DNA of 60,051 nucleotides from a virus. This document shows, piece by piece, positions 42,385 through 49,496 of this stretch (positions within the stretch are counted from its first letter, which is position 1; each line of letters begins with the position of its first letter). Under the pieces are notes generated by a model. It saw only the letters and a list, made by a program, of their open reading frames with translations, was not told where the DNA came from and searched no databases. Both the position numbers and the translations under genes were made by a program. Location: positions 1-60,051 of IMG/VR virus record IMGVR_UViG_3300046812_000237. The stretch is one strand, 5' to 3'.

Positions 42385-43592
42385 GCCGCGGTTTCCGTTT
42401 CCGCGATCTGATAGGCCTCGCCGTCCCGGGCTCCGAGGCGCAGGTGCTCTAGGGTTTCGTAACTGAAGGCGCTGCGCGTCGTATGCTGGAAACTTTCATC
42501 CGGCGTCGCGGCGTAGTTCGAGAAGAAGATATTCAGCGAGTTGGACTCCTGGTACTCACGGCGCGTGGTCTCCCACCAGTGCAGTTTCGAGCGCGAGAGC
42601 ATGATCTGCTTGCCGTTGCAGAACTCCGGCGAGGTTTCGAACACGTGCTGCGCGTACTTCATGGAGAGTTCGGCCGGCACCCATCCTTCCGGAGGCGTGC
42701 GGTTGTATTTCTCCCGCTCGACGTACCACGGAATGAACAGGAACTTCCAGCGACCGAGGCCCTTGCGGGTGCGGCTGACGAACTTGTTCCACCAGTCGCC
42801 GCGGCCCTGTGCCGTCGTTTCGAGAACGTGCAGCGCGAGCGAACTCTGCGGAATCGTGGGGAAGTAGTTGTGCTCGATCTCGAGCGGATGCGGCCAGGAG
42901 GCGACCTCGGTGATGTGGCCGATGTCCATGGTGCGGCCCTGCGCGACGCCGAATTTCTGGTTGCCGGTCTGGTAGATGATCCGGGAGCCGAGGCCCTTGA
43001 AGAATAGGTGAGCGGCCTTTTCGTCGAAGCCGATTTCCGGCTGCATCCACCACGGCAGGTTGTCGTAGATGGTCTTGTCGCGGTCATACATCTCGAGAAT
43101 CTTGTCATCGTCCAGCGATGCGGCCACGCCGCGCAGATGCTCGGTGGTAATCATCCGGTGCATGTCGAGAGCACGGACCACCATCGTCGCGCCCATCTGC
43201 CGGTCCTTGTGGAGGGCAATCAGGATGCCGTCGACCGGCTCATTGCGATCGAGGCGCTCGAGCATGTCTTCCTCGAGCTCGGCAATCTTGCGAAGGAGAA
43301 TCAACTGTGATTCCCACGGGGTGACCTTGCCGAGACCGCCCTTGTCGTGGATGCAGTAGCAGTAGTTGCGGAACCAGTGGTGGAAGTCGACTTTGATGAG
43401 CCGGCGTTCGTTGGTCACGAAGCGCTGTTCTTCCGGCGTGAGCGGGCGCGTGGGATTGCCCTTGGGGTCGAGGATGTCCTGCAAGGTCTGGCACATCTCC
43501 TCGATGTACTTCCCGTCGTAGCGCTCGATCTTGCAGTTGAACGCTGCCTCGAGTTGCCCCTGCCGGCGATCAATGCCTATGTCGCTATACAT
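42381..43592 (-). CDS. Terminase large subunit, ATPase half
   Basis: 403 aa from ATG 43592, which follows GCGAGGGCG and overlaps the previous gene by 8 bases; an upstream ATG at 43640 would add 16 residues. The Walker A-like ALHKDRQMGATMV (Lys at about 129) matches the terminase K-x-R-Q-x-G-x-[ST] form. TMDIGHITEVASW gives the Walker B acid (Glu about 229), and LHVLETTAQGRGDWW is the coupling region. No nuclease domain; the next gene supplies it. Powers DNA translocation through the portal. Confidence 0.83.
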   Translation of the reverse strand: MYSDIGIDRRQGQLEAAFNCKIERYDGKYIEEMCQTLQDILDPKGNPTRPLTPEEQRFVTNERRLIKVDFHHWFRNYCYCIHDKGGLGKVTPWESQLILLRKIAELEEDMLERLDRNEPVDGILIALHKDRQMGATMVVRALDMHRMITTEHLRGVAASLDDDKILEMYDRDKTIYDNLPWWMQPEIGFDEKAAHLFFKGLGSRIIYQTGNQKFGVAQGRTMDIGHITEVASWPHPLEIEHNYFPTIPQSSLALHVLETTAQGRGDWWNKFVSRTRKGLGRWKFLFIPWYVEREKYNRTPPEGWVPAELSMKYAQHVFETSPEFCNGKQIMLSRSKLHWWETTRREYQESNSLNIFFSNYAATPDESFQHTTRSAFSYETLEHLRLGARDGEAYQIAETETAA

Positions 43593-43845
43593 CCGGGACC
43601 GCGCCCTCGCCGGGATGGACAGGCGCTTCCTCCTGGCCAAGCAGAATCTCGAGTTCTTTGCGGACCTCGGCGTTGTCGTCGGTGTAACTCACGAAGGTCT
43701 TGTCGCGTTCATCCGGCGCGGCAGGCTCTTTCAGAGTGAGGCCGTAGCGCTCTTTGGCGATCGTTTCCAAGACATGCGCGATCCGGGCGAGCAGTCGGTT
43801 TGTTTGCTTCATCTCCGGACTGACGTTGAAGGTGAGGAATCCCAT
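43585..43845 (-). CDS. Small hypothetical protein in packaging region
   Basis: 86 aa; ATG at 43845 shares one base with the stop of the small terminase candidate (TAATG). Helical N-terminal part (MKQTNRLLARIAHVLETIAK) and an acidic tail. May pair with the terminase. Confidence 0.6.
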   Translation of the reverse strand: MGFLTFNVSPEMKQTNRLLARIAHVLETIAKERYGLTLKEPAAPDERDKTFVSYTDDNAEVRKELEILLGQEEAPVHPGEGAVPDV

Positions 43846-44483
43846 TAGACGTTCTTCACGGGGCGGACGTCGAGGATCTTGCCCATGCCGCCCATTTCCA
43901 TTTCTACCGATGGCAGTTCGCCTGGCACCTGGCCGACGTTCACATTGAACAAGGGACTCTTGCGGTTTGTCAGGCCAACAGTTTCGAACACGATCTTCTG
44001 CGCGCTGATGTCGCCTTGCTGAAGAATCTTTCCGGTGCCGCTGCACTCGTGGCAACTGCGGTACACGGTTGGCTGGCCTCGTTTGGTGTTGCGTCGGTCT
44101 ATCACCTCGCCAGTGCCCTTGCAGTTCTGGCAGGCCGCTTCCCGGTTACAGGCGTTGGTGGCGACCGAGGCCATGGCGTCGGGGACCTTCTCGCTCATCC
44201 GCAGGATACCGAGCGAGACACGCGCCTGCGAGACGGCCCGGAGCAGTTCCGCGAAGGACAGGTCGCACATCTGCGCCAGTTTGGCGAGCGATCGACGCTG
44301 GATTGCCTTGTCCGGACTCAGCAACAGTCCTACAAACCGGATCACGCGCTCATCGTCAGACACTCCGAGAACCTCGCCGAGGTTTTCCCTGGTGGCGTGA
44401 TCTTCGAGGGCCTTGAATGATTTATCGTGACGAGGTTGGGACTGCCGGGCTAACTGCCCGCTGCCGGTGTTCTGATTCGGCAT
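43845..44483 (-). CDS. Small terminase candidate with DnaJ-type zinc motifs
   Basis: 212 aa. A helical N-terminal region with HTH-like spacing (SLAKLAQMCDLSFAELLRAV) followed by two C-x2-C-x-G-x-G motifs, CQNCKGTG (118-125) and CHECSGTG (144-151), the DnaJ zinc-centre pattern. It is directly upstream of the large terminase genes, the usual place for the small subunit. The subunit role is inferred from position; the zinc motifs are clear. Confidence 0.65.
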   Translation of the reverse strand: MPNQNTGSGQLARQSQPRHDKSFKALEDHATRENLGEVLGVSDDERVIRFVGLLLSPDKAIQRRSLAKLAQMCDLSFAELLRAVSQARVSLGILRMSEKVPDAMASVATNACNREAACQNCKGTGEVIDRRNTKRGQPTVYRSCHECSGTGKILQQGDISAQKIVFETVGLTNRKSPLFNVNVGQVPGELPSVEMEMGGMGKILDVRPVKNV

Positions 44484-44520
44484 CGCTCGCAGTGTGGGGC
44501 CAAGTACTAGTACCCGTCAA
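44484..44520 (-). promoter_or_regulatory. Late-unit promoter candidate with GTACTAGTAC operator
   Basis: Reading the minus strand, TTGACG (44520-44515) is followed by the palindrome GTACTAGTAC (44513-44504) and, 18 bases from the -35, by CACACT (44496-44491), a weak -10. The start codon at 44483 lies 31 bases after the -35 and has no SD, so the message may be leaderless. The palindrome between the boxes suggests an operator. Confidence 0.5.
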
Positions 44521-44524
44521 TGGT

Positions 44525-44929
44525 TTACTTGCCTGCGGGCGTGGGCGGTGGGTTCCACGACATGCTATGAGTGATCTTCGCGAGAGAAACATGGACTTCG
44601 ATGACGTCGTTTGGGTTGGGCGCGCCCATGGCTCCGACGGGGACGTCCTTCACTGCGCCGATGACATCGGTAACGGACAGCACGACTGCCTCGGATAGGC
44701 CTTTTATTTTCTGCCTGTAGAATGTGGTGATGATGGCCTGATCGGCGCCGTTGGTGTCGCGCAGCACCACGATGGTCTTGCCTGGTTGCGGGACGATCTC
44801 GGCCCACGGCTTCTCGAGCGCGTTTGGTGGAGGAGCAGAGCCTTGTGCAAACAGGTGGTTGATGTCCTGCATAGCACTTGCGCTTATAAGCAACGCTCCG
44901 CACAGCACTAGCCACATTGGTATCTTCAT
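44525..44929 (-). CDS. Exported small protein
   Basis: 134 aa from ATG 44929, which overlaps the stop of the XRE gene (ATGA). N-terminal signal-type segment (KIPMWLVLCGALLISASA); the mature part is hydrophilic alpha/beta (KTIVVLRDTNGADQAIITTF, AVVLSVTDVIGAVKDV). It is the last gene before the late promoter. Function unknown. Confidence 0.65.
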   Translation of the reverse strand: MKIPMWLVLCGALLISASAMQDINHLFAQGSAPPPNALEKPWAEIVPQPGKTIVVLRDTNGADQAIITTFYRQKIKGLSEAVVLSVTDVIGAVKDVPVGAMGAPNPNDVIEVHVSLAKITHSMSWNPPPTPAGK

Positions 44930-45219
44930 CGGAGCACCTTTATTTTCTTCATGGTTGCAGGGCGCGGCAGGTAGCCGGACTGCTTTTCCCATCTTACGAT
45001 GGTGCGATGATTCACGCCGAGCAGGTCTGCGAGTTTCCGCTGTGACAGGCCGCGCTTTTTGCGGAGAGCGACCAGCATCTCGGACAGGCGCCGGTAGTCG
45101 TGCGGATGATCGAAACGCCGCTGGTGGGCGTTCTTGTCCCGCTCGAGGTTTTGTTGCCGGAGGGACAGAAACTTCCAACGCTTCTGTCCCTTCGGCCGCA
45201 CTGTGCTTTTCCGTTTCAC
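44926..45219 (-). CDS. XRE-type HTH regulator
   Basis: 97 aa from a GTG directly after the previous stop. A basic N-terminal arm, then a HTH_3 at about 45-85: LVALRKKRGLSQRKLADLLG, VNHRTIVRWEKQSGYLPR. A likely DNA-binding regulator of early/late switching; it sits just upstream of the late promoter. Confidence 0.82.
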   Translation of the reverse strand: MKRKSTVRPKGQKRWKFLSLRQQNLERDKNAHQRRFDHPHDYRRLSEMLVALRKKRGLSQRKLADLLGVNHRTIVRWEKQSGYLPRPATMKKIKVLR

Positions 45220-45555
45220 TTAGGCCGAGGCCGCTTGGGCGTTTTCTTGCGGGGCGGCTTCACTTTTGGTTTCCGGCTGGTCAGCCTGAACCTCCACGGC
45301 ATCGCCGAGTTGTATTTCCTGCCCTGGCGCCAGTGTTTGAGCCGGTACGTGAAACGCGACCGTTTGTGGGGCGGGTGCCTTCGTGTCTTCCACCTGTGTC
45401 CTATAATTATCCCTGATGCTTTGTGCGATGGCCCGGAAGCCGTAGGCGGTAGCGTTCTTGATCTGCTCGAGATTGCTCTCGGTCGCCGCTGTCTTGTCTA
45501 AGCCGTCAGCCGTTTCTTCCAGAGTCCTGCAAAGTTCCAACGGATCGCTGTTCAT
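45220..45555 (-). CDS. Hypothetical protein with disordered tail
   Basis: 111 aa behind GGGG. A helical N-terminal half (LCRTLEETADGLDKTAAT, YGFRAIAQSIRDNYR) and an Ala/Pro/Gln/Glu-rich C-terminal tail. No family recognised. Confidence 0.6.
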   Translation of the reverse strand: MNSDPLELCRTLEETADGLDKTAATESNLEQIKNATAYGFRAIAQSIRDNYRTQVEDTKAPAPQTVAFHVPAQTLAPGQEIQLGDAVEVQADQPETKSEAAPQENAQAASA

Positions 45556-45557
45556 GC

Positions 45558-45941
45558 TTACCCCTTTCGGATGGAAAATAGTTTATCGAACACTGTCACG
45601 ATTTTGTCGATGGCGATGGTGTTGCTCCGGCCCGAGTTGTCCACGATGTCTTCGGGGATGAAGTGTAGCACCCGCCAACCGTACTCGATCGCGTCGTTGC
45701 CTTTCCTGATGTCCCGGATGTGGCCTGTGCCGGTGTGAGCGCCACCTTCGGGTCGCCAGATTCCTCCGTCGACTTCGATGCCGAGTTTGGACTCGGGCCA
45801 GGCGAAGTCTAGCGCCCATTTCCGTTTATCGTGGAAGTGGTGCTCCGGCATGGGTTCCGGGATCCACGGCGCCAAGTGTTTCAGTTGCCACGCGAGGGCG
45901 TCGACCGCGCTGGCCTTGTCGGGTTTGCTTTGTCGGGTCAC
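45558..45941 (-). CDS. Vsr/DUF559-like endonuclease
   Basis: 127 aa. A PD-(D/E)xK core: RKWALDFAWPESKLGIEVDG (catalytic Asp, then Glu and ExD), GGIW, then HIRDIRKGNDAIEYGWRVLHF. This DUF559/Vsr fold cuts or nicks DNA. It lies three small genes from a C5-cytosine methyltransferase, recalling Dcm-Vsr pairs, though a Vsr repair role is not assured. Confidence 0.8.
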   Translation of the reverse strand: MTRQSKPDKASAVDALAWQLKHLAPWIPEPMPEHHFHDKRKWALDFAWPESKLGIEVDGGIWRPEGGAHTGTGHIRDIRKGNDAIEYGWRVLHFIPEDIVDNSGRSNTIAIDKIVTVFDKLFSIRKG

Positions 45942-46141
45942 GACTTCCGGAACTTGTCCGCATCAGGGCAAGTCGACCAGTGCGGCTGCATCGTGCCAGC
46001 GTCGAGCGGCATGTGCTTCTGCTTGGGAGTGAGCCAGAACTCTATCTCCGCCTGGCAGCTACGGCAGCGCGCCTTGTTCTCGAAAGTGTAGCCGGCGGCT
46101 TTCAGATCGGTGTCGGTGTGGTAAGGCCAGCTTTCGGTCAC
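45938..46141 (-). CDS. Small zinc-ribbon-like protein
   Basis: 67 aa from a GTG behind GGAGG. FENKARCRSCQAEIEFWLTP, then MPLDAGTMQPHWSTCP, a C-x2-C...H...C metal pattern common in small phage proteins. ATGA overlap with the nuclease gene. Upstream frame (to 46276) is unlikely coding. Confidence 0.65.
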   Translation of the reverse strand: MTESWPYHTDTDLKAAGYTFENKARCRSCQAEIEFWLTPKQKHMPLDAGTMQPHWSTCPDADKFRKS

Positions 46142-46158
46142 GATGCCCTCCGCGGTAG

Positions 46159-46239
46159 GCGGGAGACGTGCCGCACCGGCCCAAACCCAAATCGTCAAGG
46201 GTAGCGGACCCTTGCGATTATCGGCACGTCGTCTCCCGC
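46159..46239 (-). ncRNA. Structured RNA element between two small genes
   Basis: Arms GCGGGAGAC (46159-46167) and GTCTCCCGC (46231-46239), plus GTGCCG (46168-46173) and CGGCAC (46222-46227) separated by a 3-base bulge, give a 15-bp composite stem. Inside is a second hairpin: ATCG/CAAGGG (46191-46201) with CCCTTG/CGAT (46209-46218). In minus-strand reading it comes just before the GGAGG and GTG of the next gene, so it may control translation, attenuate transcription or be a separate RNA. No U-tract follows. Confidence 0.6.
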
Positions 46240-46276
46240 GAGGCAGGACTCTACGCTGGCGACATCGCAAAGTCAA

Positions 46277-46432
46277 TCATTGTATCGGATCGTGAATGAA
46301 CAGAAGCGGCTGGAAGTCATCGCGCCATGGGTGACAGGGGCAGTCGGCGCTTGGCCGGTGCGGGAAGTAGGGCTTGCCGTCAGCGTCAACGGGCATGACG
46401 TGCACCTCGGAGGTGGTCTCGGAGGTTAGCAT
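46277..46432 (-). CDS. Small hypothetical protein
   Basis: 51 aa from ATG 46432, overlapping the methyltransferase end. TSEVHVMPVDADGKPYFPHR, then ADCPCHPWRDD, a conserved small phage protein type with a CPCH motif. A longer frame exists upstream but the motif begins here. Unknown role. Confidence 0.65.
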   Translation of the reverse strand: MLTSETTSEVHVMPVDADGKPYFPHRPSADCPCHPWRDDFQPLLFIHDPIQ

Positions 46433-47168
46433 CCCGTACTTCTGACTGGCGCGTTGGTCGGTCTCGGCTCGCACGTGCCGAGGTTATAGTCCTCGACTAT
46501 CCGGTGTCCAAGCCATTCGGTAATTTGCGGGACGGCCGCGTTTGCCAATGCTGCGACTTCGATATTCCCTCCACCATCGCCCACTGTGCCGGAAACCCCA
46601 TCAACCACTCGACAAACGCCGGGTTCGGATAGCCAATGAGTTCCCGGGACAGGCTTCGTCCGTAAGACGAACCGCCCTTTGTCTTGGCATCCCGAACGGT
46701 CGGGGTAGCAAACGATGAAGACCCTGTCCCTCTCGTGAGGGGCACCAAAGGCGCACGCCGGTAGGCAATCCCATTCCGCGTCATACCCGCTCTCGGCCAG
46801 GTCTCCAAGTACCGTCCCCATCCCTCGACCAAGCAACGCTGCCACGTTCTCCACGACGACGTAGAGCGGTCGTACCAAGCGAACGGCACGCACCATTGAC
46901 CGCCACAGTCCGGAACGGGCTCCGGCAAGACCGGCGCGCTGGCCTGCGTTACTGACGTCCTGGCAGGGGAATCCACCGCTGATAACTCCGACTCGGGGAA
47001 GCATAGGTCGATGTCTCCATGAATTTCGGTGTGCGGGAAGTGCCGGGCGAGCACGCGCTTGCAGAACTCCTCGATCTCGACGGCCCATTTCGTAACGATG
47101 CCGGCGCGCTCGAACCCTAAATCAAAGCCACCCAAACCGGCAAAAAGCGATCCGTGCGTGAGACTCAC
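46426..47168 (-). CDS. C5-cytosine DNA methyltransferase, broken by a -1 frameshift
   Basis: The N-terminus is read from a GTG at 47168: GSLFAGLGGFDLGFERAG (SAM motif I), EIEEFCKRVLARHFP, ending near 47005. The rest continues in the -1 frame from about 47004: GGFPCQDVSNAG (motif IV, catalytic Cys in PCQ), VVVENVAALLGRG (motif VI ENV), GAPHERDRVF (VIII) and ALANAAVPQITEW (motif X), ending at 46426. A one-base loss, sequence error or programmed slip could explain it. Both frames stay open over several hundred bases. Target site unknown. Confidence 0.8.
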
Positions 47169-47476
47169 AGTCCGCGCAGTTTCTTGAGGGCGGCTTCGGC
47201 CTCGGAACTTTTCGCCCAGGCTTCGGCTTCATCGGCCGTGTCGTCCCACTCGCCGCGCATGACCGCCTGCGCGATGGCGTGAGCTCTCTGGCAGACGCCG
47301 GCGGAGATGTTGCCGTTCTTGTAAATCTTGGAGAGTGCGCCGATAAGTTCGAGTTTCGGTAACTCGTGCTCGCTCTCGAAGTCGGAGAACTCGCCAGTCG
47401 CGGCGCGATCGGCAAGCGAGCCAAGGCCGGCGGCGCGCAGGGCGTTTGCCAGAAGTGCTTTCGTCGGTTCGCTCAT
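47165..47476 (-). CDS. Hypothetical helical protein
   Basis: 103 aa from ATG 47476 (ATGA with the upstream gene). KALLANALRAAGLGSLADRA, then AAQ-like helices and an acidic EAEAWAKSSEAEAALKKL end. Small early gene, unknown function. Overlaps the methyltransferase start by GTGA. Confidence 0.62.
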   Translation of the reverse strand: MSEPTKALLANALRAAGLGSLADRAATGEFSDFESEHELPKLELIGALSKIYKNGNISAGVCQRAHAIAQAVMRGEWDDTADEAEAWAKSSEAEAALKKLRGL

Positions 47477-47694
47477 GCCGCAGTTCCTCCCAGTATCACG
47501 GGCTTGCGATCGGTGCCGGCGGTGAACTGGTTGCCGCAGCGCCGGCAGGAGACGGTGCAACCGAGCCACGCAGTCGGCACTTCACCCGTCGCTCCGCAGC
47601 TCCAACACTTCACCGGCAGGCGCAGGTAGCAGGGGTGTGCCGTCATCTCACTCACGTTCACCTCCCGCGCACGCGGTTCAGTCTGGGTAGTCAT
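47473..47694 (-). CDS. Small zinc-ribbon protein
   Basis: 73 aa from ATG 47694. A clear CWSCGATGEVP and CRRCGNQF pair. Zinc ribbons like this are common in phage early genes and may bind DNA or a host protein. Coupled by ATGA on both sides. Confidence 0.7.
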   Translation of the reverse strand: MTTQTEPRAREVNVSEMTAHPCYLRLPVKCWSCGATGEVPTAWLGCTVSCRRCGNQFTAGTDRKPVILGGTAA

Positions 47695-47795
47695 AGCCGA
47701 TACTGCCTCCCCTCTTGAATCAAATCTCCAATTACGCAGAATGCCGTACCGATCAGAAGAAATGGAACGCCCAGCCACCAGCGTAGGGCGCTCAT
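47691..47795 (-). CDS. Tiny single-span membrane protein
   Basis: 34 aa, starting at 47795 where the upstream stop and this ATG overlap, and ending on the next ATG. One hydrophobic helix (LGVPFLLIGTAFCVIGDLI) between short basic ends. The ATGA junctions on both sides make it a real gene in the chain. Confidence 0.62.
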   Translation of the reverse strand: MSALRWWLGVPFLLIGTAFCVIGDLIQEGRQYRL

Positions 47796-48007
47796 GGCTT
47801 CCACTCCACCAGGGGCATCCAGTGAATGGCTTCACTGATCGTATAATCTAGATTTCTAGCTATGCGCTCGTCCGCCTCCCGTTGCTGCCTCGCCCCCTCC
47901 GTGAAGACGGCTTGCAGATCAGCCTTAGCTTCAATCTCACATTCATGGCAAGGACGCTCTGCATATTCACCATGGGGACAACGTTTGTATGTGATTGGCT
48001 CACTCAC
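47792..48007 (-). CDS. Small Cys/His-containing protein
   Basis: 71 aa. KRCPHGEYAERPCHECEIEA is a C-P-H...C-H-E-C pattern at the N-terminus; the rest is an acidic helix. Part of the ATGA-coupled early chain. Unknown role. Confidence 0.65.
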   Translation of the reverse strand: MSEPITYKRCPHGEYAERPCHECEIEAKADLQAVFTEGARQQREADERIARNLDYTISEAIHWMPLVEWKP

Positions 48008-48186
48008 TTTTGGCTCCTGGCTGCGATTGCGGCATCTGCTTCCGCGTCCTTGTTTCGAGTCTTGGCTACGACGGCATCCTCAACTAGAAACATTTCGTTG
48101 TAGCGGTCACAGTGAGGGCAGTCGAAGTACACAATTGCTTCTGGATTCATCGCACGCAGGACTTCAATGGCTTCACGAACTTTCAC
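48004..48186 (-). CDS. Small hypothetical protein
   Basis: 60 aa. KVREAIEVLRAMNPEAIVYF is the start pattern of many 'xVxELIxxL' small phage proteins; then DCPHCDRYN. Possible zinc site. ATGA-coupled. Confidence 0.65.
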   Translation of the reverse strand: MKVREAIEVLRAMNPEAIVYFDCPHCDRYNEMFLVEDAVVAKTRNKDAEADAAIAARSQK

Positions 48187-48395
48187 CCCCTGCCTCCCTT
48201 CGCGGATTCAACAACATGCCTGCTACCTATATGGCTCTCCCCTAGCAGGCGTCGGGGAGCCTCATTATTCTGAGGTGGAATTGACTGCATTTCGCGGCTC
48301 TGCTGTTGTGGCGCATCCCATGTAAGTAAACCCACTAACAGCAGCAAGATACTTGCGGCGTAAACAGTCATCCAACTCAGACGTTTTGTTATCAA
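48183..48395 (-). CDS. Small membrane protein
   Basis: 70 aa. One transmembrane helix (MTVYAASILLLLVGLLTW) with a long polar tail. In the early chain, so perhaps superinfection or host-envelope related; not determinable. Confidence 0.65.
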   Translation of the reverse strand: MITKRLSWMTVYAASILLLLVGLLTWDAPQQQSREMQSIPPQNNEAPRRLLGESHIGSRHVVESAKGGRG

Positions 48396-48589
48396 GTGAC
48401 ACCTCCTCCCTTCGCGGATTCGATGCCCTCGGCTATCAATGCTCTTTGGGCTTCATTATATGGGCAACTTTGGCGGTGATCGTCATCCGCATGGTTGTGG
48501 CAAAATATGCAATATCCTGAGCCATTTCGCACTTTTGGAATGATACTAAGCGCCCATTCAAGATGTTTCGCCAGAGGATTGCGGATCAT
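48392..48589 (-). CDS. Small zinc-binding-like protein
   Basis: 65 aa. YCIFCHNHADDDHRQSCPYN gives C-x2-C-x-H...H...C. Its C-terminal 'IESAKGG' also ends the 48183-48395 product (VESAKGGRG), suggesting these neighbours share a copied tail. Confidence 0.65.
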   Translation of the reverse strand: MIRNPLAKHLEWALSIIPKVRNGSGYCIFCHNHADDDHRQSCPYNEAQRALIAEGIESAKGGGVT

Positions 48590-49194
48590 GCGTCACCCTT
48601 TCCATCGGCAATAGCGGCTTGCTCGGCCTCTTTTATGAGAGCGCGAATTGTATTCGGTATGCAGAGGTTTCCATTTGAATGAACTGCCGCAAGTCCAACA
48701 ATGCCGCTGCGTGGTGGAATCACGACGCCTAATCCTTTCACGCAGGCTAGGCAAAAGATTTCAGCCTCCTTGATTGCGGCTTCAACTTGCGCCCGCTCGG
48801 CTCGCTTGATGCGCTCCAGCACGCCTGCGGAGTCGGGGGTGAGGGGCAGATTCGCCAGTTCATCCATGAGAATGAGCACGTGCGATTCCGCTTCCCGCAA
48901 ACGCATCGTGGCCTCACATTCCTGTGAGTATTCGTGACGCCTAGCGGCAATCTTCTTGGCGGTTTCATTGCAATAGGCGACCGCAGCCTCCCGCCCCGCC
49001 AGTTCCCCGGCGAGCTTGGCTTCGGCTGTAGCGTCGGCGAGCGTGGCTAGCTCGGCGCGGGAATTGATGCAGTAATAATTCCTACAAGTTTCAAGGGTGT
49101 CCACGCAGCATAAAGTTGCGTGTTGATGCCGCACCGCCCGCTCTAGAAACTTCGTCCCGCTCTCCTGCTCCCCCGCGCTGTGTTTGTCGGTCAT
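48586..49194 (-). CDS. Hypothetical coiled-coil protein with Cys pairs
   Basis: 202 aa from ATG 49194; the longer frame upstream is not supported. Charged helices (LADATAEAKLAGELAGREAA, RHEYSQECEATMRLREAE) form a probable coiled coil. Then AEIFCLACVKGLGVVIPPR with C-x2-C. Largest member of this stretch; function unknown. Confidence 0.6.
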   Translation of the reverse strand: MTDKHSAGEQESGTKFLERAVRHQHATLCCVDTLETCRNYYCINSRAELATLADATAEAKLAGELAGREAAVAYCNETAKKIAARRHEYSQECEATMRLREAESHVLILMDELANLPLTPDSAGVLERIKRAERAQVEAAIKEAEIFCLACVKGLGVVIPPRSGIVGLAAVHSNGNLCIPNTIRALIKEAEQAAIADGKGDA

Positions 49195-49310
49195 GGCTTC
49201 CTCGCTTTCCATAGAATCACGGCAAACATTATGGCGTAGCAGCCCAACACGAAAAATATTGACCATCTGTGATCTGCCCAACTTCCCTGCAAATCGGATG
49301 GGTTGGTCAT
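49191..49310 (-). CDS. Tiny membrane protein
   Basis: 39 aa with overlaps at both ends (ATGA). A single span (WSIFFVLGCYAIMFAVILW) and a KARKP end. Short but with clear coupling, so probably real. Confidence 0.6.
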   Translation of the reverse strand: MTNPSDLQGSWADHRWSIFFVLGCYAIMFAVILWKARKP

Positions 49311-49492
49311 CGGAAGAAGTCCAGCAACTTGTCGGCCCACGAGCGATAGGGCTGCATCTCCGGCGCTGGCTTGAACCGTTCGCCGCGGCGCTCGGCGCGA
49401 ATCCGGTCGAGGCGTTCGCGGGCGATGTCGTCGGCTTCATCCCGCGGGTCGGAGTACAGGTTTCCCTTTCCGCCATAAAATGCTTGTCCCAT
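49307..49492 (-). CDS. Small hypothetical protein
   Basis: 61 aa. MGQAFYGGKGNLYSDPRDEA, then ERRGERFKP, a polar early phage protein seen elsewhere at similar places. Unknown role. Confidence 0.62.
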   Translation of the reverse strand: MGQAFYGGKGNLYSDPRDEADDIARERLDRIRAERRGERFKPAPEMQPYRSWADKLLDFFR

Positions 49493-49496
49493 GAGT

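Noticed and set aside
47088-47168. Start at 47088 in the second methyltransferase frame
   Set aside because: The residues before LPRVGVISGG are not family-like; the true N-terminus is in the other frame, so this is only a shadow.
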